Source: Clostridia bacterium (lineage in GTDB: Bacteria; Bacillota; Clostridia; Christensenellales; Borkfalkiaceae). From it: DNA of 64,000 bases. The notes under the pieces were generated by a model. It did not search any database. It was given only the letters and a program-made list of their open reading frames with translations, and was not told the DNA's origin. The first letter of the stretch is position 1. Every line of letters starts with the position of its first letter. The stretch lies in assembly GCA_017462735.1 (NCBI GenBank), contig JAFTQO010000007.1, forward strand, positions 1 to 64,000. Reading direction: 5' to 3'. Positions 8,262 through 15,882 of the stretch are shown piece after piece. The position numbers and the translations under genes are program-made.

Positions 8262-8903
8262 ATGCAATTCGAGTTCATCAAAGATTTAGACGATTATTTT
8301 TGCGAAGCGTACGCAAACTACGATAAAATTTGTATGTTGCCGGGCTATGAAATGCCCAAGATGCACCAAACGCAGGTAGACGCTTTCGGGGACGTGGTAG
8401 CGTATACGCTGCCGACGAACACGATGCGCCTTTCCTTGCAGGAGAACAAGGCGGCGTTGCTTGCGGCGCTCAAAGAAAAGATGGTAGACGGTGACCTTTC
8501 CTTTTCGTTTTCGCCCGTGCCTTGGAACAAACGGATAAAAAACCTCTTTTCCAAAAAAGCCTACCACAAACTGTTTGCCGCGGTATTAAAGAGGTGCAAT
8601 ATCTCTGTGGACGAGGCGGGGAAAGACTTGCAAATTAGCCCGCAAATCTGGAAAAAAATCGTAAAAGGCGCATACCTGCCCACCAAAAATCTTATTTTGT
8701 CGTTGGCGCTTACCTCCAATATGGATTACGTTTCCGTCAAGGAATTGTTGACGGGGATAGGCGAGGGGTTTGATTATACGAAAGTGCGGGATACGGTTAT
8801 CGCCTACTTGCTCTTTAAAAAAATCGCCAACCCCACGATGCAACAAGCGGCGTTGGACGAATACCGCGTATCCAATTTGTTTATCAAGCGCGCGGAAGAA
8901 TAA
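8262..8903 (+). CDS. Protein of unknown function with helix-turn-helix-like C-terminal half
   Basis: A 213-residue protein I do not recognise by name. It is soluble, with no signal peptide or membrane segment. Residues from about 108 (AAVLKRCNISVDEAGKDL) to 180 contain ISPQIWKKIVKGAYLPTK, a spacing reminiscent of a lambda-repressor-like DNA-binding fold, followed by a short amphipathic tail. An earlier in-frame GTG exists at 8253, but GAGG at 8250-8253 is correctly placed for the ATG at 8262. It has its own promoter and no partner gene; cysS follows only after a long non-coding leader. Confidence 0.75.
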   Translation: MQFEFIKDLDDYFCEAYANYDKICMLPGYEMPKMHQTQVDAFGDVVAYTLPTNTMRLSLQENKAALLAALKEKMVDGDLSFSFSPVPWNKRIKNLFSKKAYHKLFAAVLKRCNISVDEAGKDLQISPQIWKKIVKGAYLPTKNLILSLALTSNMDYVSVKELLTGIGEGFDYTKVRDTVIAYLLFKKIANPTMQQAALDEYRVSNLFIKRAEE

Positions 8904-8912
8904 GAAAAACAG

Positions 8913-8941
8913 TTGCTTTTTGCAGAGCAAAATGGTATAAT
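8913..8941 (+). promoter_or_regulatory. Promoter upstream of the cysS leader region
   Basis: TTGCTT (8913-8918) and TATAAT (8936-8941), 17-base spacer. The only good promoter seen before cysS, so the transcript would cross the dispersed hairpin repeat and then the T-box. Confidence 0.65.
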
Positions 8942-8990
8942 AAGAAAGGCTCAGTCACAGCCTTTGGTTGATTTCTGCCTATAAAATGCT

Positions 8991-9090
8991 ACGCAATACT
9001 TCGCAAAGGGCTTGGTTTCGTACCACAGCGGGTACGCGCCCGACGCCATTTGCTCGTCTTGTTTGTATTTTTTTGCGGCAGAGCGCAAGA
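8991..9090. repeat. Dispersed hairpin repeat, copy A
   Basis: Starts with ACGCAATACTTCGC, then hairpin CGTACC-ACAGCG-GGTACG (9019-9036), then TGCTCGTCTTGTTTGTATTTT. The same order of blocks is found in copies B to E at 15431-15525 and 33718-34051. No coding potential is supported. Confidence 0.6.
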
Positions 9091-9122
9091 TGCTAATCAA
9101 CCACTTGTTGTGCCTTTGCCAT
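9073..9122. repeat. Dispersed intergenic repeat, module 2 (copy before the T-box)
   Basis: GGCAGA, then ATCAACCACTTGTTGTG and GCCAT, matching the block beside the 5S gene at 177-247. Function unknown. Confidence 0.5.
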
Positions 9123-9144
9123 AAGAAAAATTAAATAGCCGAGC

Positions 9145-9382
9145 AAGAAAAGAGTATCTTTGAAATTGCCAAAAAGAGAGCCGCCTCTTGGCTGAAAGGG
9201 TGGCGACAAGGAAAAAGAGAAAGTGCGTTTTTGCGTTTGAGGTCAGGCTAATCCCCTGCGGTTGCCCCCGATATAGGGCGAAGAGGAAAGACGAAAGTCT
9301 TTTGAAGATAAAGTGGAACAGCGTACAAACGCGCCTTTATACGACACGGAGTCCGTGTGCAGTAAAGGTGCGTTTTTTGTTG
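9145..9382 (+). promoter_or_regulatory. T-box riboswitch, cysteine type
   Basis: This leader senses uncharged tRNA-Cys and lets transcription continue into cysS. The antiterminator is clear: ATAAAG (9308-9313), the T-box bulge TGGAACA, GCGT, loop, ACGC, then CTTTAT (9335-9340). The competing terminator pairs GCGCCTTTA with TAAAGGTGC around a small inner hairpin and ends in six T (9373-9378). The stem I region shows AGAGAG (9175-9180) and GGTGG-type motifs. The bulge base after TGG is A, which pairs with the U73 discriminator of tRNA-Cys. A TGC codon at 9224 or 9232 is the likely specifier. The 5' edge is approximate. Confidence 0.85.
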
Positions 9383-9410
9383 AAGAATAGAAGAAAAACG
9401 GGAGGCAATT

Positions 9411-10859
9411 ATGAAAGTTTACAACTCGCTTACCAAAAGAAAAGAAGAATTTATCCCCTTAGAAGAGGGGAAGGTGAAAATGTACGCCTGCGGTATCACC
9501 GTATCGGGCGAGGCGCATATCGGGCACGGTTACCAGGCGCTTATCTACGACGTGATGAGGAAGTACTTAGAAAAGAAAGGGTACGAAGTCACGTACGCGA
9601 GAAACTACACGGACGTCGACGATAAAATCATTGCGCGCGCCAACGAACAAGGGGTGCCTGCGGACGAATACGCCGCCAAAATGATTGAAAAAATCGATGT
9701 CGTTATGCGGGAACTTGCCGTCGACGACCCAACCGTTTGGCTGAAAGCGACGCAAAACATCGACAACATCATTGAGTTTGTCCAAAAACTCATTGAAAAA
9801 GGACACGCGTACCCGACGAAAAACGGGGACGTGTACTTTGACGTGGCATCCTATCCTGCCTACGGAAAACTTTCAGGCAGAAACGTGGACGACGCCCTCG
9901 ACGGGGTGCGCGTAGACAACGACGAGGAGAAGAAAAACGCTTACGACTTCGCCCTTTGGAAGAGCGCGAAACCCGGCGAAATCTATTGGGAATCCCCTTG
10001 GGGGCAAGGACGCCCCGGTTGGCATATAGAGTGTTCTGCGATGAACCGGGCGGCGTTTGGCGAGCAAATAGACTTACACGGCGGGGGCAGGGATTTGATT
10101 TTTCCTCATCACGAAAACGAAATTGCGCAGACGGAGGCGCTCACGGGCAAACAATTTGTCAAGTATTGGACGCATAACGGGCTTATCAAAGTCAACGGGC
10201 AAAAGATGAGTAAGTCCTTGGGGAACAGTTTGCTTTTGACCGACCTTTTGGAAAACTACTCCAACGAGGCAATCAAGTACGCGCTACTCCAAACCAACTA
10301 TCGCGGGGATATCAACGTCACGGACGATTTATTCCCTACGGCGGAAAAACATCTCTACGAGTTCTATTCGACGCTTGCCCTCGTGGATAGAGTGATGGAT
10401 AAACTGAGGGGGATGGAATTGACGCTGAGCGGTGAGGACGCGGCAAAAGCGGCAGAAATTGCAGAAAAAATCGATAGAGAATTCGACGAATGTATGGACG
10501 ACGACTTTAACACCGCGCTTGCGCTGTCTAACTTGTTCGGCTACTTCAAAGAGATGAAAAAGTTGCTCGCTGCTGGCAAAGCAGGGGATTTATTCGTCGC
10601 CCTTTCCTACGGGATACAGATTAGAAAGATATATTCTCTGCTCGGCTTGTTCAAAAAGAGCGCGAAGGAATACGTCGCTTGGTACGAAGAAAAGTTTGCG
10701 GAGGATATCCCCGCGGACGTCAAGGCGATTGCCGAAGAAAGATGGCAGGCACGCCAGAATAAAGACTGGGCGAAGAGTGACGCGTTGCGCGCTGCCTTGG
10801 CAGAAAAGGGTTACGCCGTCAAGGATAGCAAGACGGGTTACGAATTGACGAAAGCATAA
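9411..10859 (+). CDS. cysS: Cysteinyl-tRNA synthetase
   Basis: A 482-residue class I synthetase that charges tRNA-Cys. HIGH is at residues 36-39 in AHIGHGYQA and KMSKS at 265-269. The zinc-site segment GWHIECSAM is present, with the other ligands expected in YACGITVSGEAH and HHENEIAQTEA. The usual N-terminal pattern CGPTVYNYIHIGNAR is altered to CGITVSGEAHIGHGY, a divergent version. GGGAGG precedes the ATG. It follows the T-box directly, so expression should rise when cysteine is short. No serine acetyltransferase or other cysteine gene is adjacent. Confidence 0.96.
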   Translation: MKVYNSLTKRKEEFIPLEEGKVKMYACGITVSGEAHIGHGYQALIYDVMRKYLEKKGYEVTYARNYTDVDDKIIARANEQGVPADEYAAKMIEKIDVVMRELAVDDPTVWLKATQNIDNIIEFVQKLIEKGHAYPTKNGDVYFDVASYPAYGKLSGRNVDDALDGVRVDNDEEKKNAYDFALWKSAKPGEIYWESPWGQGRPGWHIECSAMNRAAFGEQIDLHGGGRDLIFPHHENEIAQTEALTGKQFVKYWTHNGLIKVNGQKMSKSLGNSLLLTDLLENYSNEAIKYALLQTNYRGDINVTDDLFPTAEKHLYEFYSTLALVDRVMDKLRGMELTLSGEDAAKAAEIAEKIDREFDECMDDDFNTALALSNLFGYFKEMKKLLAAGKAGDLFVALSYGIQIRKIYSLLGLFKKSAKEYVAWYEEKFAEDIPADVKAIAEERWQARQNKDWAKSDALRAALAEKGYAVKDSKTGYELTKA

Positions 10860-10876
10860 AAACTTTCCGCCAGCGC

Positions 10877-10905
10877 TTGACAAAGAAGAGGCGGCGGGAT
10901 ATAAT
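10877..10905 (+). promoter_or_regulatory. Promoter of alaS
   Basis: Consensus TTGACA (10877-10882) and TATAAT (10900-10905), 17-base spacer. Confidence 0.9.
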
Positions 10906-10915
10906 AAAGAAGAAA

Positions 10916-10932
10916 TTTCCCCATAGGGGAAA
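10916..10932 (+). promoter_or_regulatory. 5'-terminal hairpin of the alaS transcript
   Basis: TTTCCCC-ATA-GGGGAAA forms a seven-pair hairpin starting within a few bases of the predicted transcript start. metG has the same structure with one compensated pair (17105-17121). Confidence 0.55.
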
Positions 10933-10962
10933 AGGGCCGCAGTAGGCGGCAAAGGAAAGACT

Positions 10963-12798
10963 ATGAAAACGCATACCGGACAAAGTTTAAGAGAAATGTA
11001 CTTGAAATTTTTCGAGGAGAGGGGGCATAAGATTATTCCTTCCGCTTCGCTCATCCCCGAAAACGACCCCACCGTCCTGTTCACGACGGCGGGTATGCAT
11101 CCCCTCGTGCCTTATTTGCTGGGAGAGAAACACCCTGCCGGGACGAGACTGACCGACGTACAAAAATGCGTGCGTACGGGGGACATCGACGACGTGGGCG
11201 ACGAAAGACATTGTACTTTCTTTGAGATGCTCGGCAACTGGTCGCTCGGCGACTATTTCAAAAAGGAAATGATTCCTTGGAGTTACGAGTTTTTGACGGG
11301 TAAAGAGTATCTCGGTATCCCCTCTGATCAAATCGCGGTCACCGTCTTTGGCGGCGACGAAACGATTCCTCGCGACGACGAGGCGGCGGCGCTTTGGGAA
11401 AACGCGGGTATCAAAAAAGAGAATATCTATTTTATGCCTCGCGAAAACAACTGGTGGGGACCTGCGGGCTTGACGGGGCCTTGCGGCACGGATACCGAAA
11501 TGTTCGTTATCCGTAAACCCAAGTGTTCGCCTACCTGTAATCCCGATTGCAACTGCGGTGCTTTCTTGGAAATTTGGAACGACGTATTTATGCGCTTCAA
11601 CAAGCAAGCGGACGGCAGTTTTGTCGAACTTTCGCAAAAGAACGTGGACACGGGTATGGGTTTAGAACGCGCGCTGTGCGTACTCAACGGTAAGTCCAGC
11701 GTCTACGAAACGGATATTTTTGCAGGCGCTATCGACGTGATTTCTTCGCTGACGGGTAAGACGTATGGCGAAAGCGAAGAGGTGACCCGCGCCTTCCGCG
11801 TCCTTTTAGACCATTGCCGTACGGCGACTTTTATGTTGGGCGACGAAAAGGGAATCGTGCCTTCCAATACCGACCAAGGGTATATCCTGCGTCGTATTAT
11901 CCGTCGCGCGGTGCGTTTTGGACGTAAGATCGACTTGCCCGAGGGAAGCCTTGCGAAAATTTCGGCGGCGTTTATAGAAGAATATAAGGACGTCTATCCC
12001 GAACTTGTCCGCAATGCAAAAATTATCGCGGAAGAACTGGAAAAGGAAGAGGCGAAATTTAATAAGACGTTGCAACAAGGCTTGAAAGAGTTTGAAAAAT
12101 GTATCAATTCGATTGAGCGTAAAAACGCTTTTATGTCCCAAAAGGACCCTGCGTACGTGCCTGAAAAAGTGATTGGCGGCAAGCAGGCGTTCCACCTCTA
12201 CGACACCTACGGTTTCCCCGTAGAAATCACCGACGAAATGGCGAAAGAGCGCGGTTACGGTGTGGATATGGAGGGGTACAAAGCGGCGTTCGAGGAACAT
12301 CAAAGCAAATCGAAAGCGGGTAGCGAAGGGAAATTTGCTTGCGGGCTTGCCGACCATAAAGAAGAGACGACCCGTTTGCATACCGCCACCCACCTCTTGC
12401 ACGCGGCTCTTAAAAAAGTGTTGTCTCCCGACGTCAACCAAAAGGGGTCGAATATCACCGAAGAAAGACTTCGCTTTGACTTCAACTATCCTCAGCCTAT
12501 GACGGCAGAGCAAATCAAAGCCGTAGAGGATATGGTCAACGAAGTGATCGCGCAAAAAATCCCCGTCGTGATGAAAGAACTTTCTTTGGAAGAAGCGAAG
12601 GCGGAAGGGTTTACGGGCTTATTTGAAAGCAAGTACGGCGAGAAGGTCAAGACGTATTCTATTGGCGATTTTTCGAGAGAAATCTGCGGTGGCCCTCACG
12701 TAGAAAACACGGGCGAACTCGGCAAATTCAAGATCGCAAAGGAACAAAGTAGCGCCAGCGGTATTCGCCGTATCAAAGCGGTGCTCACGCACGAATAA
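10963..12798 (+). CDS. alaS: Alanyl-tRNA synthetase, short form without C-Ala domain
   Basis: A 611-residue class II synthetase that charges tRNA-Ala. The catalytic core (about 1-240) has FTTAGMHPLVPYLLG and TFFEMLGNWSLGDYFKKE. The tRNA-recognition domain follows, then the editing domain with zinc-binding HTATH at 473-477 and C575-x3-H579 in ICGGPHV. The protein ends 37 residues later at IRRIKAVL, so the oligomerising C-Ala domain of ordinary bacterial AlaRS (about 870 residues) is absent. The reading frame ends naturally with no downstream remnant. From memory, this short type is common in Patescibacteria, which would point to transfer or an old paralogue. It has its own strong promoter. Confidence 0.95.
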   Translation: MKTHTGQSLREMYLKFFEERGHKIIPSASLIPENDPTVLFTTAGMHPLVPYLLGEKHPAGTRLTDVQKCVRTGDIDDVGDERHCTFFEMLGNWSLGDYFKKEMIPWSYEFLTGKEYLGIPSDQIAVTVFGGDETIPRDDEAAALWENAGIKKENIYFMPRENNWWGPAGLTGPCGTDTEMFVIRKPKCSPTCNPDCNCGAFLEIWNDVFMRFNKQADGSFVELSQKNVDTGMGLERALCVLNGKSSVYETDIFAGAIDVISSLTGKTYGESEEVTRAFRVLLDHCRTATFMLGDEKGIVPSNTDQGYILRRIIRRAVRFGRKIDLPEGSLAKISAAFIEEYKDVYPELVRNAKIIAEELEKEEAKFNKTLQQGLKEFEKCINSIERKNAFMSQKDPAYVPEKVIGGKQAFHLYDTYGFPVEITDEMAKERGYGVDMEGYKAAFEEHQSKSKAGSEGKFACGLADHKEETTRLHTATHLLHAALKKVLSPDVNQKGSNITEERLRFDFNYPQPMTAEQIKAVEDMVNEVIAQKIPVVMKELSLEEAKAEGFTGLFESKYGEKVKTYSIGDFSREICGGPHVENTGELGKFKIAKEQSSASGIRRIKAVLTHE

Positions 12799-12803
12799 GG
12801 GAT

Positions 12804-12877
12804 AGTGCATAACGCAAAGGGCAAAATAGCGGAAAGGTTGTATTCATTTCGCAATTATGCATTTTACATTTTGCACT
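12804..12877. repeat. Imperfect inverted-repeat intergenic segment
   Basis: Bounded by AGTGCA and TGCACT, with GCATAA and ATTATGC-like segments inside. It could fold into a weak hairpin after alaS or be a small decayed repeat. No strong T-run follows, so it is not a convincing terminator. Confidence 0.3.
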
Positions 12878-12899
12878 AAATCAATAGGGCAGGTACGAG

Positions 12900-13280
12900 A
12901 TGAGTACGGAAAAGGAATTGGAAAGAGATAGGGAGATAAAAGAGCAATTCGCCTTCTTTTTGGAAAGAGGTTATACCTATCAATATTTATATGAAAAGGG
13001 CGGGGACAGCGCCTGCTCGTACATCTATCGCTTTTCTAAGGGCAGAGATTTTTTCGACGTGAGAGAACTTTCCGGCGGGGATGAACTTTCCTTCGTCGTC
13101 TATCACGCGGGCACGTACGCTTTTCCCTATCTAAAAAGCAAATATAAAAAGCAGTATCGCGCTTTTGCTTTCAAACATCTGTTTAAAAAAAGCACGGCAA
13201 AAGAGAGGCGGGCGTTGCTTGCGGAAATCTTACAAACGGAATACGAAAGCGAGCCCAATTTCTTTGGGATAGAAAAGTAA
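12900..13280 (+). CDS. Small protein of unknown function
   Basis: A 126-residue charged soluble protein that I do not recognise. It is rich in aromatic and lysine residues (YTYQYLYEKGG, YLKSKYKKQYRAFAFKHLFKK). It has no signal peptide, membrane segment or cysteine pairs that would suggest metal binding. The start lies directly on the mini-repeat AGGGCAGGTACGAGATG, where AGG may act as the ribosome binding site. It could be cotranscribed with alaS, 101 bases upstream, or be independent. A terminator follows. Confidence 0.65.
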   Translation: MSTEKELERDREIKEQFAFFLERGYTYQYLYEKGGDSACSYIYRFSKGRDFFDVRELSGGDELSFVVYHAGTYAFPYLKSKYKKQYRAFAFKHLFKKSTAKERRALLAEILQTEYESEPNFFGIEK

Positions 13281-13295
13281 AAGGGTGACTTTCAT

Positions 13296-13334
13296 AAAAA
13301 ACGAAAAGACGGCTTTCGTGCCGTCTTTTTTCGT
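13296..13334 (+). terminator. Terminator after the 12900 gene
   Basis: CGAAAAGACGGC and GCCGTCTTTTTTCG form a strong stem with a built-in T-run. Confidence 0.88.
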
Positions 13335-13432
13335 ATGCTTTTTTTCGTTTTGGGGTAAACTGAAAAGGGAAACGGAATTTGTGAAAAAGAGGTAAAAATT
13401 CCCTCGAAAGGCAAAAAAAAGTGAAAAAAGTG

Positions 13433-13461
13433 TTTACTTTTTGGCAAGATTATGATATAAT
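13433..13461 (+). promoter_or_regulatory. Promoter of pckG
   Basis: TTTACT and TATAAT, 17-base spacer. The untranslated leader that follows is about 145 bases and contains GGCGTACGCC and other pairing segments, but matches no riboswitch that I recognise. Confidence 0.78.
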
Positions 13462-13611
13462 GTATTCGGTAGAAAATAGGCGTACGCCGTTTTCGTGGCA
13501 GGAAAGCCCGAAAAGAGGCGGATAACGGTGGACTAAGTCGAAAAAAGGCGTCCAAAAAGCCGCTACCATAAAAAAGAAAGAAAAAAAATTATATTTTTAA
13601 GGAGTTGTACT

Positions 13612-15387
13612 ATGACCAACAACAAGAAAGTACTTCAATTTGTTGCTGACGTCGAGGCGTTTGCTTGCCCCGACAAAGTGGTGTGGATCGACGGGAGCGA
13701 CGCACAACGCGACGCACTCCGCGAAGAGGCTTGCGCTACGGGTGAAATGATCAAACTCAACCAAGAACTTCTTCCCGATTGCTACTATCACAGAACGGCT
13801 GAAAACGACGTTGCGCGTGTAGAAGACAGAACGTTTATCTGCTGCGAAAACGAAGAAGACGCTATGCCTCATTCCATTGTAAAATGGAAGGCGCCCAAAG
13901 ACGCGTATGCAATGGTTAATGAAATTGCAAAGGGCGCGTATAAAGGCAGAACGATGTACGTTATCCCTTATTCCATGGGCGTCGTCGGTTCTCCCTTCTC
14001 CAAAATCGGTATTGAAATCACCGACTCTATCTACGTTGTTCTTAACATGATGATTATGACGCGCGTAGGCAAGATGTGCTTGGATCAACTTGGTGCTGAC
14101 GGCGATTTCGTCAAAGGTTTCCACGCAAAATGCGATGTTGATCCCGAAAAGAGATATATCATGCATTTCCCTGAAGACAACACGATTATCTCCGTGAACT
14201 CCGCTTACGGCGGTAACGTTTTGCTTGGCAAGAAATGTTTCGCGCTCCGTATCGCTACCAACCTTGGTAAGAAGGAAGGCTGGATGGCGGAACACATGCT
14301 TATCCTCGGCGTAAAACGTCCTCAAGACAAAGAAATGAAATACGTTGCGGCTGCGTTCCCTTCCGCTTGCGGTAAGACAAACCTCGCAATGTTGATTCCT
14401 CCCAAGCAATACCTCGACGCTGGCTACGAAGTACAATGCGTCGGCGACGATATCGCTTGGATTCGTCAAGGCGAAGACGGCAGACTTTGGGCGTGCAACC
14501 CTGAAAACGGTTTCTTCGGCGTTGCTCCTGGTACCAACGAAAAATCCAACCCCAACGCACTCGCTTCCACGAGAAAGGGTACGATTTTCACCAACGTCGC
14601 GTTGAACCCTGCAGACAACACCGTTTGGTGGGAAAAACTCACGAAGCAAGCGCCTGCGGAACTCATCGACTGGACGGGTAAGCCTTGGACGCCTGATTGC
14701 GGCCGCAATGCAGCGCACCCCAACTCCCGTTTCACGGCTCCTGCAGAAAACTGCCCTTGCATTTCTCCTGCTTTCAACTCCAAAGAAGGTGTGCCTCTTT
14801 CCGCAATTATCTTCGGTGGTAGACGTGCAACGACGACCCCGCTCGTATATCAATCTCGCGATTGGAACCACGGTACGTTCGTAGGTACGATTATGTCTTC
14901 CGAAACGACGGCGGCAGCGACGGGCGCAGTAGGCGTGCTTCGTCACGACCCTATGGCTATGAAACCTTTCATGGGCTACTCGGTTGACCGTTATTTCCAA
15001 CATTGGATTGATATGGGTGCGAAAGTCGAAGAAAGCAAGCAACCTAAGATCTTCAACGTAAACTGGTTCCGTCAAGACGAAAACGGCAACTTTATGTGGC
15101 CCGGATTCGGCGACAACATGCGCGTCCTTGACTGGATTTTGGACCGTTGCGAAGGCAAAGTGGAAGCACAAGAAACGGCTATCGGTTACCTTCCTTATGC
15201 GAAAGACATCAACATCGAAAACTGCGACTGCGACGCGGCTACGCTTGATAAGTTGCTCTACGTTGATAAGGCTCGTTGGGCGGCTGAAGCGGAAGAAATC
15301 ACCGCATACTATGCAGAAAACTTCGGCGACAAGATGCCTAAGGAAATCATGGATAACCTTGCTATCCTTAAAAACAACTGCAAATAA
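13612..15387 (+). CDS. pckG: Phosphoenolpyruvate carboxykinase (GTP)
   Basis: A 591-residue cytosolic enzyme converting oxaloacetate and GTP to phosphoenolpyruvate, CO2 and GDP, or running the reverse reaction for fermentative CO2 fixation. The P-loop PSACGKTN at 250-257 with its cysteine is the GTP-type signature, unlike the ATP-type PckA. The metal and nucleotide regions CVGDDIAWIR, NPENGFFGVAPGT and FGGRR are all present, and length matches the family. AAGGAG precedes the ATG. It is monocistronic. Codon use is more C-ending than its neighbours, as expected for a highly expressed gene. Confidence 0.97.
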   Translation: MTNNKKVLQFVADVEAFACPDKVVWIDGSDAQRDALREEACATGEMIKLNQELLPDCYYHRTAENDVARVEDRTFICCENEEDAMPHSIVKWKAPKDAYAMVNEIAKGAYKGRTMYVIPYSMGVVGSPFSKIGIEITDSIYVVLNMMIMTRVGKMCLDQLGADGDFVKGFHAKCDVDPEKRYIMHFPEDNTIISVNSAYGGNVLLGKKCFALRIATNLGKKEGWMAEHMLILGVKRPQDKEMKYVAAAFPSACGKTNLAMLIPPKQYLDAGYEVQCVGDDIAWIRQGEDGRLWACNPENGFFGVAPGTNEKSNPNALASTRKGTIFTNVALNPADNTVWWEKLTKQAPAELIDWTGKPWTPDCGRNAAHPNSRFTAPAENCPCISPAFNSKEGVPLSAIIFGGRRATTTPLVYQSRDWNHGTFVGTIMSSETTAAATGAVGVLRHDPMAMKPFMGYSVDRYFQHWIDMGAKVEESKQPKIFNVNWFRQDENGNFMWPGFGDNMRVLDWILDRCEGKVEAQETAIGYLPYAKDINIENCDCDAATLDKLLYVDKARWAAEAEEITAYYAENFGDKMPKEIMDNLAILKNNCK

Positions 15388-15394
15388 TAGGTAA

Positions 15395-15440
15395 AAGCAT
15401 ATAAGCGGCGCAGTACTTACTGCGTCGCTTTTTATATGCT
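15395..15440 (+). terminator. Terminator of pckG
   Basis: GCGGCGCAGTA (15405-15415) pairs with TACTGCGTCGC (15418-15428), then TTTTTAT, inside a wider pairing of AAGCATATAA with TTATATGCTT. Confidence 0.85.
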
Positions 15441-15525
15441 TCGCAGCGTTTCGTTGCGGCTCGCTTACATAATGTCGGTATGCGCGCTCGCCGCGCCTGT
15501 CCTTACTTGCATCTAAAAATCGCAA
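15431..15525. repeat. Dispersed hairpin repeat, copy B
   Basis: Hairpin CATA-loop-TATG (15468-15482) followed by CGCGCCTGTCCTTACTTGC and ATCTAAAAATCGCAA. Same arrangement as copies A and C-E, but the stem is shorter with a seven-base loop. Confidence 0.5.
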
Positions 15526-15573
15526 GGAAAGAGAGTACTCGTTTTGCTTTTGCGGTTTTTTTTATTTCTATAA

Positions 15574-15606
15574 AAAACCCGTCCTTTTTAAGGACGGGTT
15601 TTGTGT
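15574..15606. terminator. Strong bidirectional hairpin
   Basis: AAAACCCGTCCTT and AAGGACGGGTTTT form a perfect stem with A- and T-runs on both sides. It backs up pckG termination and blocks leftward transcription from the candidate small RNA. Confidence 0.88.
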
Positions 15607-15618
15607 GATTTTTCCTAT

Positions 15619-15721
15619 AAAAAAGATAACCGCCTCGGGCTTACGCTCGGGGCTGCTACCATATGATAAGGGGGAAAATGATGAGTGATTTTTCTCGTCA
15701 ATCAGGTCGCACCCGATTGAC
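15619..15721 (-). ncRNA. Candidate small regulatory RNA with C-rich single-stranded region
   Basis: Three things line up on the minus strand with no reading frame. First, a promoter TTTACA-17-TAGAAT lies at 15728-15756. Second, a perfectly placed 5' hairpin whose arms are GTCAATCGGGT and ACCTGATTGAC occupies 15697-15721. Third, a terminator hairpin (15625-15660) is followed by six T. The roughly 35-base linker between hairpins is unpaired and holds TTTTCCCCCTTATC. A C-run like this can pair with Shine-Dalgarno sequences, as in the RsaE/RoxS class. The predicted RNA is about 103 nt. No homologue is recognised, and its target is unknown. Confidence 0.55.
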
Positions 15722-15727
15722 AAGTAT

Positions 15728-15756
15728 ATTCTATCATTAAATCTTGTAAATGTAAA
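15728..15756 (-). promoter_or_regulatory. Promoter of the candidate small RNA
   Basis: Minus-strand TTTACA (15756-15751) and TAGAAT (15733-15728) with a 17-base spacer. The expected start falls on the first base of the 5' hairpin. Confidence 0.6.
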
Positions 15757-15811
15757 ATAAAAAGCGAAAAATTTTTAAAAAAATTTAAACTGATATACAA
15801 CAATCAAAAAA

Positions 15812-15826
15812 TGTGATATTTTCACA
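15812..15826. promoter_or_regulatory. TGTGA-TCACA palindrome
   Basis: TGTGATATTTTCACA sits in the otherwise empty AT-rich stretch 15757-15882 between the small RNA and spmB. The half-sites resemble CRP/FNR or Rex operators, but the spacing is one base short for CRP. Significance uncertain. Confidence 0.3.
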
Positions 15827-15882
15827 AAAAAGACCATATTACAAGGTTAATTCCTAAAAATAGTATCTAAAATGTAAAAAAA

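Noticed and set aside
9188..9625. Open frame of 145 codons overlapping the cysS leader and start
   Set aside because: It runs through the T-box antiterminator and terminator and into cysS in another frame; the riboswitch explains the region.
13468..13611. Possible riboswitch in the pckG leader
   Set aside because: Several short pairings exist, but none matches a known aptamer and no terminator or sequestering hairpin near the start was found.
13597..15525. 642-codon open frame antisense to pckG
   Set aside because: It mirrors the strong codon bias of pckG and has no ribosome binding site or family motifs. pckG itself is complete with all signatures.
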